A stretch of 34,588 nt of DNA from Gammaproteobacteria bacterium (GTDB lineage: Bacteria > Pseudomonadota > Gammaproteobacteria > DRLM01), in NCBI GenBank assembly GCA_023266095.1, contig JAHFRV010000034.1, positions 1 to 34,588 of the forward strand, written 5' to 3'. Both the position numbers and the translations under genes were made by a program. Under the pieces are notes generated by a model that made no database searches, was not told the origin of the DNA, and worked only from the letters and a program-made list of their open reading frames with translations. Every line of letters starts with the position of its first letter. Positions within the stretch are counted from its first letter, which is position 1. This document shows, in pieces, positions 17,941 to 25,911 of the stretch.

Positions 17941-19302
17941 ATGACCGTTAATCCATCAGCGGCTGACGCGCCCCACGGCAAACCCGCCTCTCCCACCGGA
18001 CGTTTCGCCACCCTTGAACAATGGCTGTGCTGGCAGGAGGGACTGCACCCCAACAAGATTGACTTGGGTTTGGATCGGGTGCGGACGGTGTGGCAGCGTC
18101 TCCACGCGGCAGCGCCGCCCTTCGTGGTGATCACCGTCGGCGGCACCAACGGCAAGGGTTCTTGCGTGGCGATGCTGGAGGCGATACTCGTCGCCGCCGG
18201 TTACCGGGTCGGTGCTTATACCTCGCCCCATCTGCTGTGTTACAACGAACGGGTGCGCGTGGCGGGCGAGACGATCGGCGATGAAGCATTGTGTGAGAGT
18301 TTCGCGCGAGTCGATGCGGCGCGCGGCGAGACCAGTCTCACCTATTTCGAATTCGGCACCTTGGCCGCCCTCGATATTTTTTACCGTGCGCGACTTGATG
18401 TGGTGATATTGGAAGTGGGCTTGGGCGGCCGCTTGGACGCGGTGAATATCCTGGACCCCGACGTGGCGCTGGTGACTACGGTGGACATCGATCACAGCGC
18501 CTGGCTGGGCGATAACCGCGAGGCCATCGGCCGGGAAAAGGCCGGAATTTTCCGCGGCGGCCGGCCGGCGGTGTACGGCGATGCCGATCCGCCGCGCAGC
18601 CTGGTCGAACACGCCCGCGTCATCGGAACCGAGCTGTATCTGGCCGGCCGCGACTATCAGGCCGAGCCCGATACCGCGGGCTGGCGCTGGGAAGGCGGGG
18701 CGCGCCGCCGTTACGCTTTGCCGTATCCGCGCTTGCGCGGCGTCTATCAACGCCACAATGCCGCGGCGGTGGTGATGGCGCTGGAAACGCTGGCGGCGCG
18801 TCTGCCGGTAGGGCAGCAAGCGCTGCGGCTGGGTTTGATGACGGCGGATGTGCCGGGGCGGTTTCAGGTGCTCGACGGCCAGGGCCTGCGCATCTGCGAC
18901 GTGGCTCACAATCCGCAAGCGGCGCGCAGCCTGGCCGGGCAGTTGTCGACCTTGCCCCGCGCCGGGCGTACCCATGCGGTGGTGGCCATGCTGGCGGATA
19001 AAGATCAGGCATCGGTGATCGAAGCCATGGCCGGCGCGGTGGATCATTGGCACGTGGCGGGACTGGCTGTCGAGCGCGGCACGACCGCTGCGGCGTTGGC
19101 CGCCGTGGCGCGCACGGTCGTCGGTGTGGCGGCGGTGAGCGAATACGCGGATGTCGCCGCCGCTTTGGTCGGCGTGCAGGCGGCGCGCGGCGAGCGCATC
19201 GTGGTGTTCGGTTCGTTTTATACAGTGGCGCAGGCATTGTCGCCCGAAAGGCGCGCCTGGTGGGACGCCACTCACGCAGCGCCGAAACAGCAGGTGGGAT
19301 GA
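17941..19302 (+). CDS. folC: Bifunctional folylpolyglutamate synthase/dihydrofolate synthase
   Basis: FolC adds glutamate to dihydropteroate and then to tetrahydrofolates. The protein has 453 residues, in the Mur-ligase-like family. The P-loop is GGTNGKGS (residues 67-74), and the dihydropteroate-binding TSPHLLCYNER and the Mur-type LGGRLDAVN are visible, with the C-terminal domain intact (DVAHNPQAA, LADKD). The last bases overlap the next start as ATGA, coupling it to the SPOR protein, as is typical for folC-dedD. Confidence 0.96.
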   Translation: MTVNPSAADAPHGKPASPTGRFATLEQWLCWQEGLHPNKIDLGLDRVRTVWQRLHAAAPPFVVITVGGTNGKGSCVAMLEAILVAAGYRVGAYTSPHLLCYNERVRVAGETIGDEALCESFARVDAARGETSLTYFEFGTLAALDIFYRARLDVVILEVGLGGRLDAVNILDPDVALVTTVDIDHSAWLGDNREAIGREKAGIFRGGRPAVYGDADPPRSLVEHARVIGTELYLAGRDYQAEPDTAGWRWEGGARRRYALPYPRLRGVYQRHNAAAVVMALETLAARLPVGQQALRLGLMTADVPGRFQVLDGQGLRICDVAHNPQAARSLAGQLSTLPRAGRTHAVVAMLADKDQASVIEAMAGAVDHWHVAGLAVERGTTAAALAAVARTVVGVAAVSEYADVAAALVGVQAARGERIVVFGSFYTVAQALSPERRAWWDATHAAPKQQVG

Positions 19303-19910
19303 AAATGGAACGCGGCTTACTCAAACAGCGGATAGTCGGCGGGGTAGTGCTGGTGGCGTTGGCGGTAATCGTCATTCCTTTCGTTTTGGACTTCGGCCAT
19401 GAGCGCGAATGGTGGGGCCATCGCGACAATCTTTCCGCGCCGCCGGAGCCGGGTTTCGTGACGCAGGTACTGCCGCTCGAGAATTGGGCGCGGCAGGCTG
19501 ACGCGGAATTGGCCGCGGGAATGGCAACTCTCGATAAGCCGCTCGCGCCGCCCGCACCGGCACCCGCGGCGATAGCGCCGTTCAGCCCCGCCGTTGCCCT
19601 GAAACCGCCGATGGTAAGCCCGTCGCCGCCCGTGATTCCCGCGCCGCCAGTGCCGGCCGTCCCCGCCGCCGGGAGCGCGGCCTGGGTGGTCCAGCTCGGC
19701 AGTTTCTCCAGTAAAAAGAATGCGGACGATCTGGCGCAGTTTCTGGTCAAACGGGCTTTTCGCGCCTTTGTTGAACGTAATCCGCCGGGCGGTGACGCGG
19801 TTTATCGAGTACGCATCGGTCCGGAAAAAGAACGGGCGCGGGCTGATGCACTGCGCGAGCGGGTGGAGCGCGAAACCCAATTGCGCGCCATCGTGCTGCA
19901 ATATCCGTGA
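19299..19910 (+). CDS. dedD: SPOR-domain cell division protein, DedD-like
   Basis: The protein has 203 residues: a short cytoplasmic start, one membrane helix (about 11-31, IVGGVVLVALAVIVIPFVL), a Pro/Ala-rich linker and a C-terminal SPOR domain (about 126-203, AAWVVQLGSFSSKKNADDL). SPOR domains bind denuded septal peptidoglycan and DedD aids constriction. I chose ATG 19299 because it overlaps folC by four bases and starts directly before the anchor; the frame is open further upstream inside folC. In most relatives cvpA and purF follow; here they do not. Confidence 0.9.
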   Translation: MKMERGLLKQRIVGGVVLVALAVIVIPFVLDFGHEREWWGHRDNLSAPPEPGFVTQVLPLENWARQADAELAAGMATLDKPLAPPAPAPAAIAPFSPAVALKPPMVSPSPPVIPAPPVPAVPAAGSAAWVVQLGSFSSKKNADDLAQFLVKRAFRAFVERNPPGGDAVYRVRIGPEKERARADALRERVERETQLRAIVLQYP

Positions 19911-19923
19911 GCGCGATACTTGA

Positions 19924-19950
19924 GGCACCCCTGATTTATTCAGAGGTTCC
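19924..19950. repeat. Short palindrome just after dedD, possible insertion-sequence end or hairpin
   Basis: GGCACCCCTGA (19924-19934) and TCAGAGGTTCC (19940-19950) are inverted repeats, 9 of 11 positions complementary, around TTTAT. There is no following T-run. The sequence resembles the terminal repeats of some insertion sequences, but no transposase is present, so it may be a footprint or simply an mRNA 3' hairpin for the dedD transcript. Confidence 0.4.
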
Positions 19951-20095
19951 TGTGGCACACGGATGTGCGCCAGCATCCGCAGCTCTTAGCCGACCAGCCA
20001 GCGATGATCCCCAATTATCGACGGCCTTCAGGCTCATTTCACGGTGGAATCATGCTTACCGTTGAGCTTCATAGGCCATAGGCGGAGACTCGGAC

Positions 20096-20124
20096 TTGTT
20101 GCGGAGCGGCATAACGCTTATCCT
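20096..20124 (+). promoter_or_regulatory. Candidate promoter of tRNA-Ser
   Basis: TTGTTG (20096-20101), a 17-base spacer and TATCCT (20119-20124) are followed by a GC-rich discriminator (GCGCC), as in stable-RNA promoters. Transcription would start near 20131, seven bases before the mature tRNA. Confidence 0.4.
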
Positions 20125-20137
20125 ATGCGCCTCTTCG

Positions 20138-20228
20138 GGAGAGGTACCGAAGCGGTCACACCGGCACCGACTCGAAATCGGTTGGGGCTTTACCGCCCAC
20201 GAGGGTTCGAATCCCTCCCTCTCCGCCA
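20138..20228 (+). tRNA. tRNA-Ser(CGA)
   Basis: A 91-base class II tRNA with all arms visible. The acceptor GGAGAGG (20138-20144) pairs with CCTCTCC (20218-20224); discriminator G and encoded CCA follow. The anticodon stem ACCGA/TCGGT encloses the loop CTCGAAA, so the anticodon is CGA (20173-20175), reading UCG. A long variable arm typical of serine tRNA precedes the T arm GAGGG-TTCGAAT-CCCTC. The gene is intact and is followed by an integrase stub, which suggests its 3' end was used as an integration site. Confidence 0.97.
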
Positions 20229-20324
20229 AATCCAGTAAGTGAGAACACCCTCGCCAATCGTCAATGTAATCGCTTACGGCTGTGGTGCACCTTAGGTACG
20301 CGTGATGTGTACCCGAAGTGGACC

Positions 20325-20430
20325 ATGGCCACTATTACCAGGAATTCCGCCGGCACTTGGCAGGCCGTCATCCGCAAGAGGGGATGGCCGAGCACGATAA
20401 AGACGTTCTGTACGCAACGTAATACCGGCA
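20325..20430 (+). pseudogene. Tyrosine integrase N-terminal fragment
   Basis: From ATG 20325 the translation runs MATITRNSAGTWQAVIRKRG then WPSTIKTFCTQRN, which matches the N-terminal beta-stranded DNA-binding region of phage and island integrases (typically MATIxKRxSGxWQAxVRRKGxPxxSKTFxTKxEA). After about 35 residues the similarity stops; a change of frame near 20430 would continue into an Ala-stop-Gly-type reading that resembles a mutated EAWA segment. The catalytic domain is absent. Its place 97 bases after a tRNA gene fits an integrated element that has since been deleted. Confidence 0.55.
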
Positions 20431-20484
20431 TAGGGTGCGGCGAAGATGAGCTCCACCCTCCCCGGCATTGTGTAGTTTCTTCTC

Positions 20485-20625
20485 CTAACCGGACATCAGC
20501 TCAAACTCAATCCGCATCTTTAATAGCCGGCTCAATTTGGAATAAAAGGGGTAGATCGCGGGGCGTACACATCCTGCAAGAAGCGCAGCCTTGCTCAGGT
20601 TGTCGCCATTCAGGATTTCTATTCT
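20485..20625 (-). pseudogene. Remnant of a Fis-type helix-turn-helix C terminus
   Basis: The final 46 residues of a minus-strand frame (stop at 20485) include NGDNLSKAALLAG followed by VRPAIYPFYSKL. This aligns by eye with the Fis-like DNA-binding end of sigma-54 regulators (GNxSRAAELLGxxRPTLYxLxKKL). The upstream part of the same frame, to ATG 20880, has no such likeness and is rich in Arg and Pro, like an out-of-frame reading. I read this as a truncated remnant; a chance match is possible. Confidence 0.3.
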
Positions 20626-20888
20626 GTAAAGCTTCTTTGCCACTTTCTCAGTCGCAGCCTGAATAAGCTGTTCCGTGATGCCATTACCGACGCTACCAGG
20701 ATGGCGAGTATCCCCACCAGGGCCAGGACGGCTCATCTGCCCAAATCGAAATGACGTATCAACACGCAAAGCTGCCGCAGCACACCAATCAGCATCAAGG
20801 CACCGCCGCCGACCAGGAGACTGGGCTGCTGTACCTGGTAACCGTGGAGCAGTACCAGACAGGCGCTTGATAGTGGACATGGGATCAC
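20619..20888 (-). pseudogene. Broken small membrane protein gene
   Basis: A minus-strand frame from GTG 20888 gives a hydrophobic 51-residue reading (SACLVLLHGYQ, then LLVGGGALMLIGVLRQLCVL) that hits TGA at 20735-20733. The same frame resumes with another helix-like stretch (VLALVGILAILVASVMA) and stops at 20619. An ATG at 20880, one base out of this frame, has an excellent ribosome site (AGAGGTG, 5 bases). That suggests a gene frameshifted near its start and interrupted by a nonsense codon. Confidence 0.35.
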
Positions 20889-20927
20889 CTCTCTATTCGT
20901 TGATTGGTTGTTAAGCGGGCGAGGCCG

Positions 20928-21542
20928 TTAGCGTGCGGCGAGTGGGCGCCGCGTCGTTACGTGGCCGTCAAACAGCGGATACAGGTGCGGACAACGGAGC
21001 AGACTGGCGGGTGTCACGGTCTGGCGCTGCCAGGGGATGTTGCCGAAATACCAGAGACGCCAAAACCTAAGATCGGCGTTGGGATGGCGGGCGAACAGCG
21101 TCGAGAAGTCCTCGATCTCGCCGACCTCGACGCCGGTGGCGTCGGCCAAGACCTCGCGCACGAAACGCGAACAGAATTGGCGATGGGAGTGTAGATCGAA
21201 GCCCGTGTCGTAGAGGACGCCCGAACGCCGGCGGGCCGCGTGCCGCACCGCGCCGCGTTGTTGCGCCGTCAGCGGCGCCCGCGGCCGGCTTATCGCTACT
21301 CGTCCCGCTTCGGAGCGTGCGACAAAACGCCGCAGGCTGGTCGTACCCGACCAGGGTAGCCGGCTCTCGGCGATCACCGGCTCCGGGCCGGAATGAGCGA
21401 TGACGATGCCGACGTGATTGGTCCAGCTTTGCGTAGTGCTGGCGATCTTTTCAAAGAGCGAAACCCGGATGCGGATGAAGACGACGTCACCCACCTCCAG
21501 GTGCGAAGCCAGCTGATCGACGGTGATGGTTAACTTGAACAT
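20928..21542 (-). CDS. yebB: YebB-family permuted papain-like protein
   Basis: The 204-residue product closely follows E. coli YebB along its length: VGDVVFIRI, WTNHVGIVI, VIAESRLPWS, the YDTGF...SRQFCSRFV-type block (here SHRQFCSRFV), VGEIEDF, and FWRLWYFGNIPW followed by RQTVTPASLL. In this circularly permuted NlpC/P60 class the His (His43, NHVGIV) precedes the Cys (Cys124, QFCSRF). The physiological substrate of YebB is unknown to me; amidase, peptidase or acyl-transfer chemistry is expected from the fold. ATG 21542 has GGGAG six bases upstream; the frame continues to 21668 but without similarity. It is divergent from an XRE-type regulator. Confidence 0.9.
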   Translation of the reverse strand: MFKLTITVDQLASHLEVGDVVFIRIRVSLFEKIASTTQSWTNHVGIVIAHSGPEPVIAESRLPWSGTTSLRRFVARSEAGRVAISRPRAPLTAQQRGAVRHAARRRSGVLYDTGFDLHSHRQFCSRFVREVLADATGVEVGEIEDFSTLFARHPNADLRFWRLWYFGNIPWQRQTVTPASLLRCPHLYPLFDGHVTTRRPLAAR

Positions 21543-21682
21543 GTTTATCTCCCGTGTTTGGATGCCGGGCCAGTGTCCGCCACGGGATCGGATAAATAAA
21601 CCGGATTGCAAGCCGTGCCGGCCGAATGTCCTCGTGGTATAAAAAGGCGATACCTGGTTGCGGAACAAGAAGAGGAAGCCCC

Positions 21683-22432
21683 ATGGCGCAGATTCCCGCC
21701 TTGATCGACACCTTGAAACTAGCCCTCAAAAACCACCGCCTCACTTACGCTGAGGTCGCGCGCCGCTTGAAAATGAGCGAGGCCAACGTCAAGCGCATGT
21801 TCGCTTCGAAGCGTTTCACCCTGGATCGTTTGGATGAGGTGTGCAAACTGATGCAGATGGAGCTGAGCGATCTCTTCCAGCTCTACGAGGAGTCGCGTCA
21901 GCGCATCACCCAGCTCAGCGAAGAGCAAGAAGCTGAACTGATGCGCGACCCTAAACTGCTGCTGGTGGCGGTGAGTGTGCGCAATCGACTTGGCTTCAAC
22001 GACATCATCACCCACTATCAGATCAGCAAAACCGACTGCATCCGCTTTCTCGCCAAGCTCGATCGCCTCAAGATCATCGATCTGTTAGCCAATAACCGCT
22101 ACAAACTGCGCATCGATGAAGACTTCCGCTGGCTGCCTGGCGGACCAATAGAGCGGTTTTTTGAAAAACAGATCCAGGGCCAGTTTCTGAAGTCGCGTTT
22201 CAACGGCGATTTGCAGCAACGCCTGTTCCTGTTCGGTCTGCTCAGCGATGCCTCGGCGCAGGTGCTGATCAACAAGATGCAGACGCTCGCCAAGGAATTC
22301 ACCGAGCTGCATCGCCAGGATGCCCGTCTGCCGTTGGACAAACGTCACACCATCGGTTTCATGCTGGCATTGCGGCCCTGGGAACTCGAGGTGTTTCAGC
22401 CGTTGCGCCGGCCAGTCGGCAAAAAAGTCTAG
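21683..22432 (+). CDS. XRE-family helix-turn-helix regulator
   Basis: The protein has 249 residues. A Cro/C1-type helix-turn-helix is visible at about residues 20-60 (TYAEVARRLKMSEANVKRMF), followed by a helical region that may bind a ligand or mediate oligomerisation; no known sensor domain is recognised. ATG 21683 has AGAGGAAG about five bases before it; upstream codons to 21626 are not conserved-looking. The 140-base gap to the divergent yebB could hold its operator, so yebB autoregulation is a reasonable hypothesis. It is followed by tandem hairpins that look like a terminator. Confidence 0.85.
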   Translation: MAQIPALIDTLKLALKNHRLTYAEVARRLKMSEANVKRMFASKRFTLDRLDEVCKLMQMELSDLFQLYEESRQRITQLSEEQEAELMRDPKLLLVAVSVRNRLGFNDIITHYQISKTDCIRFLAKLDRLKIIDLLANNRYKLRIDEDFRWLPGGPIERFFEKQIQGQFLKSRFNGDLQQRLFLFGLLSDASAQVLINKMQTLAKEFTELHRQDARLPLDKRHTIGFMLALRPWELEVFQPLRRPVGKKV

Positions 22433-22473
22433 TATCGATAGACTCATGAGCAACTATGGCGCTCATTATTTTT
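22426..22473 (+). terminator. Tandem-hairpin terminator after the XRE regulator
   Basis: AGTCTA (22426-22431) pairs with TAGACT (22439-22444), overlapping the stop codon. Then ATGAGC (22446-22451) pairs with GCTCAT (22461-22466) over a nine-base loop, followed directly by TATTTTT. The second hairpin with its T-rich tail fits an intrinsic terminator, although its stem is only moderately GC-rich. Confidence 0.5.
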
Positions 22474-22502
22474 AAATAGTTTATCTTGCCGCGTCCCGCG
22501 CC

Positions 22503-22545
22503 GATCATCTGCTTACGGGCGGTGCACGATCATGTACTGATCATG
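22503..22545. promoter_or_regulatory. Repeated GATCAT sites upstream of aas
   Basis: GATCAT occurs at 22503, and GATCATG at 22528 and 22539. The last two start 11 bases apart, one helical turn. They lie 41 to 83 bases before the aas start and could be a regulator-binding site. No -10/-35 pair is clear. Confidence 0.3.
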
Positions 22546-22585
22546 GTCAGCCGATAAAAACCAGGCTAAGAAGAAGGAGGCGGCG

Positions 22586-24745
22586 ATGCTGAAGGCGATA
22601 CTACGTGGGCTGCTGCGGGCCCTCTACCGGGTCGAGATAAAAGGCGAGGAGTATCTCGCCGAGTTCAGCGAACGCACCCTGGTGGTGGCCAATCACACCT
22701 CGTTTCTCGACGCCTTGCTGTTCTATGTCTTTCTGCCGGTGCCGGCGACCTTCGCCATCAACACCTACGTCGCCCGCAGCCGCATCGGTCGGCTGGCGGC
22801 CCTGTTCTGCAGCCTGTTCCCCCTCGATCCCGCCAACCCGCTTTCGATCCGTGCGCTGATCCGCCGCGTCGAACAGGGTGGCTGCGTGGTGATTTTTCCC
22901 GAGGGCCGCATCACCGTCACCGGTTCGCTGATGAAGGTCTACGCCGGTCCGGGCTTGGTGGCCGAACGCGCCCGCGCCACGGTGCTGCCGATACGCATCG
23001 ACGGTGCGCAATACACGCCGTTCTCCTACTTGCGTGGCCGCGTGCGCTTGAGCTGGTTTCCCAGGATCACGCTCAACGTCCAGCCGCCGCGTTGTTTGCA
23101 GGTGGCGCAGCACTACCGCGGCCGCGCCCGCCGCGAGCAGGCGGGACGTTTGCTCACCGAGCTGATGGCGGAGCTGATGTTCGAGACCGCCAACAAAGAG
23201 CAGACACTGGTCGAGCGCCTGTTGGAGGCGCGCCGTATCCACGGCGGCGCCCACCTCATCGCCGAAGACATCAACCGCGCACCGCTCAGTTACAACGCCC
23301 TCATCAGCCACGCCGTGGTATTGGGCCATCAGCTCGCGCAGCGTAGTGAATCTGGCGAAACCCTCGGCGTGCTGCTGCCGAGTACCCTCGCCACCGTCGC
23401 GACCTTCTGGGGTTTGCAACTGTATGGCCGCGTGCCGGCGATGCTCAACTACACCGTCGGAGAACAAGGCATGAGCTCGGCTTGCGAGACCGCGGTTGTT
23501 CGCCGGCTGATCACCTCCCACCGCTTCATTCAGCAGGCCAAACTCGAACAGGCGGTCGCCGTCCTTAGCGACACGCTGGAGGTGATATACCTCGAAGACG
23601 TTGCGGCGGCGATCGGCTGGCGGGATAAGCTGCCGGGTCTGCTGCGGAGCCGGTTCGACGGCGCACTGTTGCGTCTCGCGCCGCGCGATCCGTATCAGCG
23701 CGCCGTCGTGTTGTTCACGTCAGGTTCCGAAGGTACACCCAAAGGCGTGGTCTTGTCGCACCGCAACCTGCTCGCCAATATCCAGCAGCTGGTGTCGCGC
23801 ATCGACTTCAACGCCCAGGATGTTGCGCTCAACGCGCTGCCGCTGTTCCATTCCTTCGGGATGACCGCGGGCATGCTGCTGCCGCTCACCTCCGGTGTAC
23901 GGGTGTTCTTCTATCCTTCGCCGCTGCATTACCGCGTCATCCCCGAGGTCGCCTACGACATCAACGCCACCATCCTGTTCGGCACCAATACCTTCCTCGG
24001 TAAATACGCCCAGTTCGCCGATCCCTACGATTTTTATAGTCTGCGTTACGTGTTCGCCGGCGCCGAGAAACTGCAGGAAGAAGTGCGCCGCACCTGGCAG
24101 GACAAATTCGGCGTGCGCATCTTCGAAGGTTACGGCGCGACCGAGACCAGTCCGGTGATCGCCGGCAATACGCCACTCGCCAATCGGGCCGGCACCGTCG
24201 GCCGTTTCATGCCCGGCATGGAATACCGATTGATAAAAGTCCCGGGACTGGACGAGGGCCAGCGCCTGCAGGTGCGCGGTCCCAATGTAATGCTGGGTTA
24301 TCTTCTCAATAAACAGCCCGGCGTGCTGGTGCCGCCCGCGAGTGAATTGGGTGCGGGCTGGTATGACACCGGCGACATCGTCACCGTCGATGGCGACGGC
24401 TTCATCCGCATCCGCGGCCGCGCCAAACGTTTCGCCAAGGTGGCGGGCGAAATGGTCTCGCTGACCTCGGTGGAAGTGCTGGCGAGCAAGCTCTGGCCGG
24501 CCGCCTTGCACGCCGCACTCGCCATTCCCGATGCACGCAAAGGTGAGCAGGTGCTGCTGCTCACCAGCCACGCCGGTGCCACCCGCGCCGGCCTGTTGGC
24601 CCAGGCGCAGGCCGACGGGGTCGCCGAGATCTGTGTGCCGCGGCAGGTGATCCACGTTGCCGTCATCCCGGTGCTCGGCACCGGCAAGATCGACTACGTC
24701 GCCGCCGGCAAGCTCGTTGCCCACCTGGCCGAGGCCGTGACATGA
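22586..24745 (+). CDS. aas: Bifunctional lysophospholipid acyltransferase/acyl-ACP synthetase
   Basis: Aas reacylates lysophosphatidylethanolamine at the inner membrane. This 719-residue protein matches E. coli Aas in size and layout. The PlsC-like acyltransferase has NHTSFLD (His37, Asp42) and FPEGRIT (about 104). The acyl-activating domain starts near residue 230; its P-loop is FTSGSEGTPKG (about 377), followed by PLFHSFG, FEGYGATE and WYDTGD, with RAKRFAKVAGEMVS at the C-terminal hinge. AAGGAGG lies upstream of ATG 22586. The next gene, lplT, overlaps by four bases; the pair flips and repairs lysophospholipids. Confidence 0.96.
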   Translation: MLKAILRGLLRALYRVEIKGEEYLAEFSERTLVVANHTSFLDALLFYVFLPVPATFAINTYVARSRIGRLAALFCSLFPLDPANPLSIRALIRRVEQGGCVVIFPEGRITVTGSLMKVYAGPGLVAERARATVLPIRIDGAQYTPFSYLRGRVRLSWFPRITLNVQPPRCLQVAQHYRGRARREQAGRLLTELMAELMFETANKEQTLVERLLEARRIHGGAHLIAEDINRAPLSYNALISHAVVLGHQLAQRSESGETLGVLLPSTLATVATFWGLQLYGRVPAMLNYTVGEQGMSSACETAVVRRLITSHRFIQQAKLEQAVAVLSDTLEVIYLEDVAAAIGWRDKLPGLLRSRFDGALLRLAPRDPYQRAVVLFTSGSEGTPKGVVLSHRNLLANIQQLVSRIDFNAQDVALNALPLFHSFGMTAGMLLPLTSGVRVFFYPSPLHYRVIPEVAYDINATILFGTNTFLGKYAQFADPYDFYSLRYVFAGAEKLQEEVRRTWQDKFGVRIFEGYGATETSPVIAGNTPLANRAGTVGRFMPGMEYRLIKVPGLDEGQRLQVRGPNVMLGYLLNKQPGVLVPPASELGAGWYDTGDIVTVDGDGFIRIRGRAKRFAKVAGEMVSLTSVEVLASKLWPAALHAALAIPDARKGEQVLLLTSHAGATRAGLLAQAQADGVAEICVPRQVIHVAVIPVLGTGKIDYVAAGKLVAHLAEAVT

Positions 24746-25911
24746 ACGGCAAGCTCTATCGGGTCTTGACCACCCAGTTCCTCACCGCCTTCGCCGACAA
24801 CGCTGTGCTGTTCACCGCCATTACCATGGTGATGAAGGAAGGTGGCCTCGGCGGCTGGTATGTGCCGGCACTGCAGGCGTCTTTCTTGGTCGCCTATGTG
24901 TTGCTCGCACCCTGGGTAGGCCGCTACGCCGATGCCCGTCCCAAACCGCGTGTCTTATTCGGCGCCAATGCGATCAAGGCGGTCGGTGCCGGCATGCTCC
25001 TCCTGCATGTCGAACCGCTGCTCGCCTACGCGATCATCGGCCTCGGCGCCGCGGCTTACAGTCCGGCGAAATACGGCATTCTGCCGGAATTGGTAGACGA
25101 ACCGTCTCTGGTGAAGGCCAACGGCTGGATCGAGGGCTCGACTATTCTCGCCATCCTGAGCGGTACCTTGGTCGGCGCGATGCTGGCCGAGTACTCCATC
25201 CCCCTCGCACTGATCACCGTGATCGGCCTGTATATCGCATCGGCGCTGATCGCGCTCACCATCCGCCACACACTCGTCGTGGGGCCCGCCGCCGGCAGGG
25301 CGTTGAGTAATTTCATCGCGCAGATGCGCGGCTTACTGGCCACGCCGCGTGCGCGCTTCTCCACCTTGGGAGTGAGCTTATTTTGGTCGGCGGCGACGGT
25401 GTTGCGGGTGTTATTGGTCGCGTGGGCTCCGGCGGTGTTATTGATCCACTCCACCACCGACATCGCCATGCTCACCCTGTTCGTCGCGATCGGCATCGCC
25501 CTGGGCTCGGTGCTGGTGCCACGCCTGATCCCGATGGCCTACCTTCGGCGCGCCCGCCTCGCGGCCTATGCCATGGGCATGGTGATCATGCTGCTGGCCA
25601 CGCTGGACAACCTCTGGGCCGCGCGCGTCGCCCTGTTCCTCGCCGGTGTCTGCGGCGGCCTGTTCGTGGTGCCGATCAACGCCGCCTTGCAGGAGATCGG
25701 CCACAAGACCATAGGCAGCGGTGGGGCGGTCGCCATCCAGAACTTCTTCGAGAACTTTGCGATGTTGCTCGCCTCCGGGGTATACGCCTTGATTGCCGGT
25801 GCCGGTGTCAATCCCGTCATCACCATGGCATGGCTGGGCGTACTGGTGATACTTGCAACGGTGCTGGTATCGTGGCACCTGCCGCGCGACAGCGGCTCGT
25901 TGGAGGAGTGA
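24742..25911 (+). CDS. lplT: Lysophospholipid transporter
   Basis: LplT is a major facilitator flippase that brings lysophospholipids inward for Aas. The 389-residue protein has about twelve membrane segments and conserved early motifs (LTTQFLTAFADNAVLFTA, then YSPAKYGILPEL). The ATG overlaps the aas stop as ATGA, the same coupling known in enterics. The transcript probably ends in the 212-base gap before pyrG, although I see no strong terminator there. Confidence 0.95.
   Translation: MNGKLYRVLTTQFLTAFADNAVLFTAITMVMKEGGLGGWYVPALQASFLVAYVLLAPWVGRYADARPKPRVLFGANAIKAVGAGMLLLHVEPLLAYAIIGLGAAAYSPAKYGILPELVDEPSLVKANGWIEGSTILAILSGTLVGAMLAEYSIPLALITVIGLYIASALIALTIRHTLVVGPAAGRALSNFIAQMRGLLATPRARFSTLGVSLFWSAATVLRVLLVAWAPAVLLIHSTTDIAMLTLFVAIGIALGSVLVPRLIPMAYLRRARLAAYAMGMVIMLLATLDNLWAARVALFLAGVCGGLFVVPINAALQEIGHKTIGSGGAVAIQNFFENFAMLLASGVYALIAGAGVNPVITMAWLGVLVILATVLVSWHLPRDSGSLEE

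Larger units (their letters stand above)
20229..20927. other. Decay zone between tRNA-Ser and yebB
   Basis: These 699 bases contain no intact gene. They hold an integrase N-terminal stub, a helix-turn-helix-like remnant and a broken hydrophobic reading frame, each listed separately. A hairpin (GGTAC 20295-20299 with GTACC 20309-20313) precedes the stub's ATG. I see no second copy of the tRNA 3' end within the window. Confidence 0.6.

Noticed and set aside
20675-20914. A 79-codon plus-strand frame in the decay zone.
   Set aside because: Pro/Arg-rich shadow of the broken hydrophobic minus-strand reading, without similarity or start signals.
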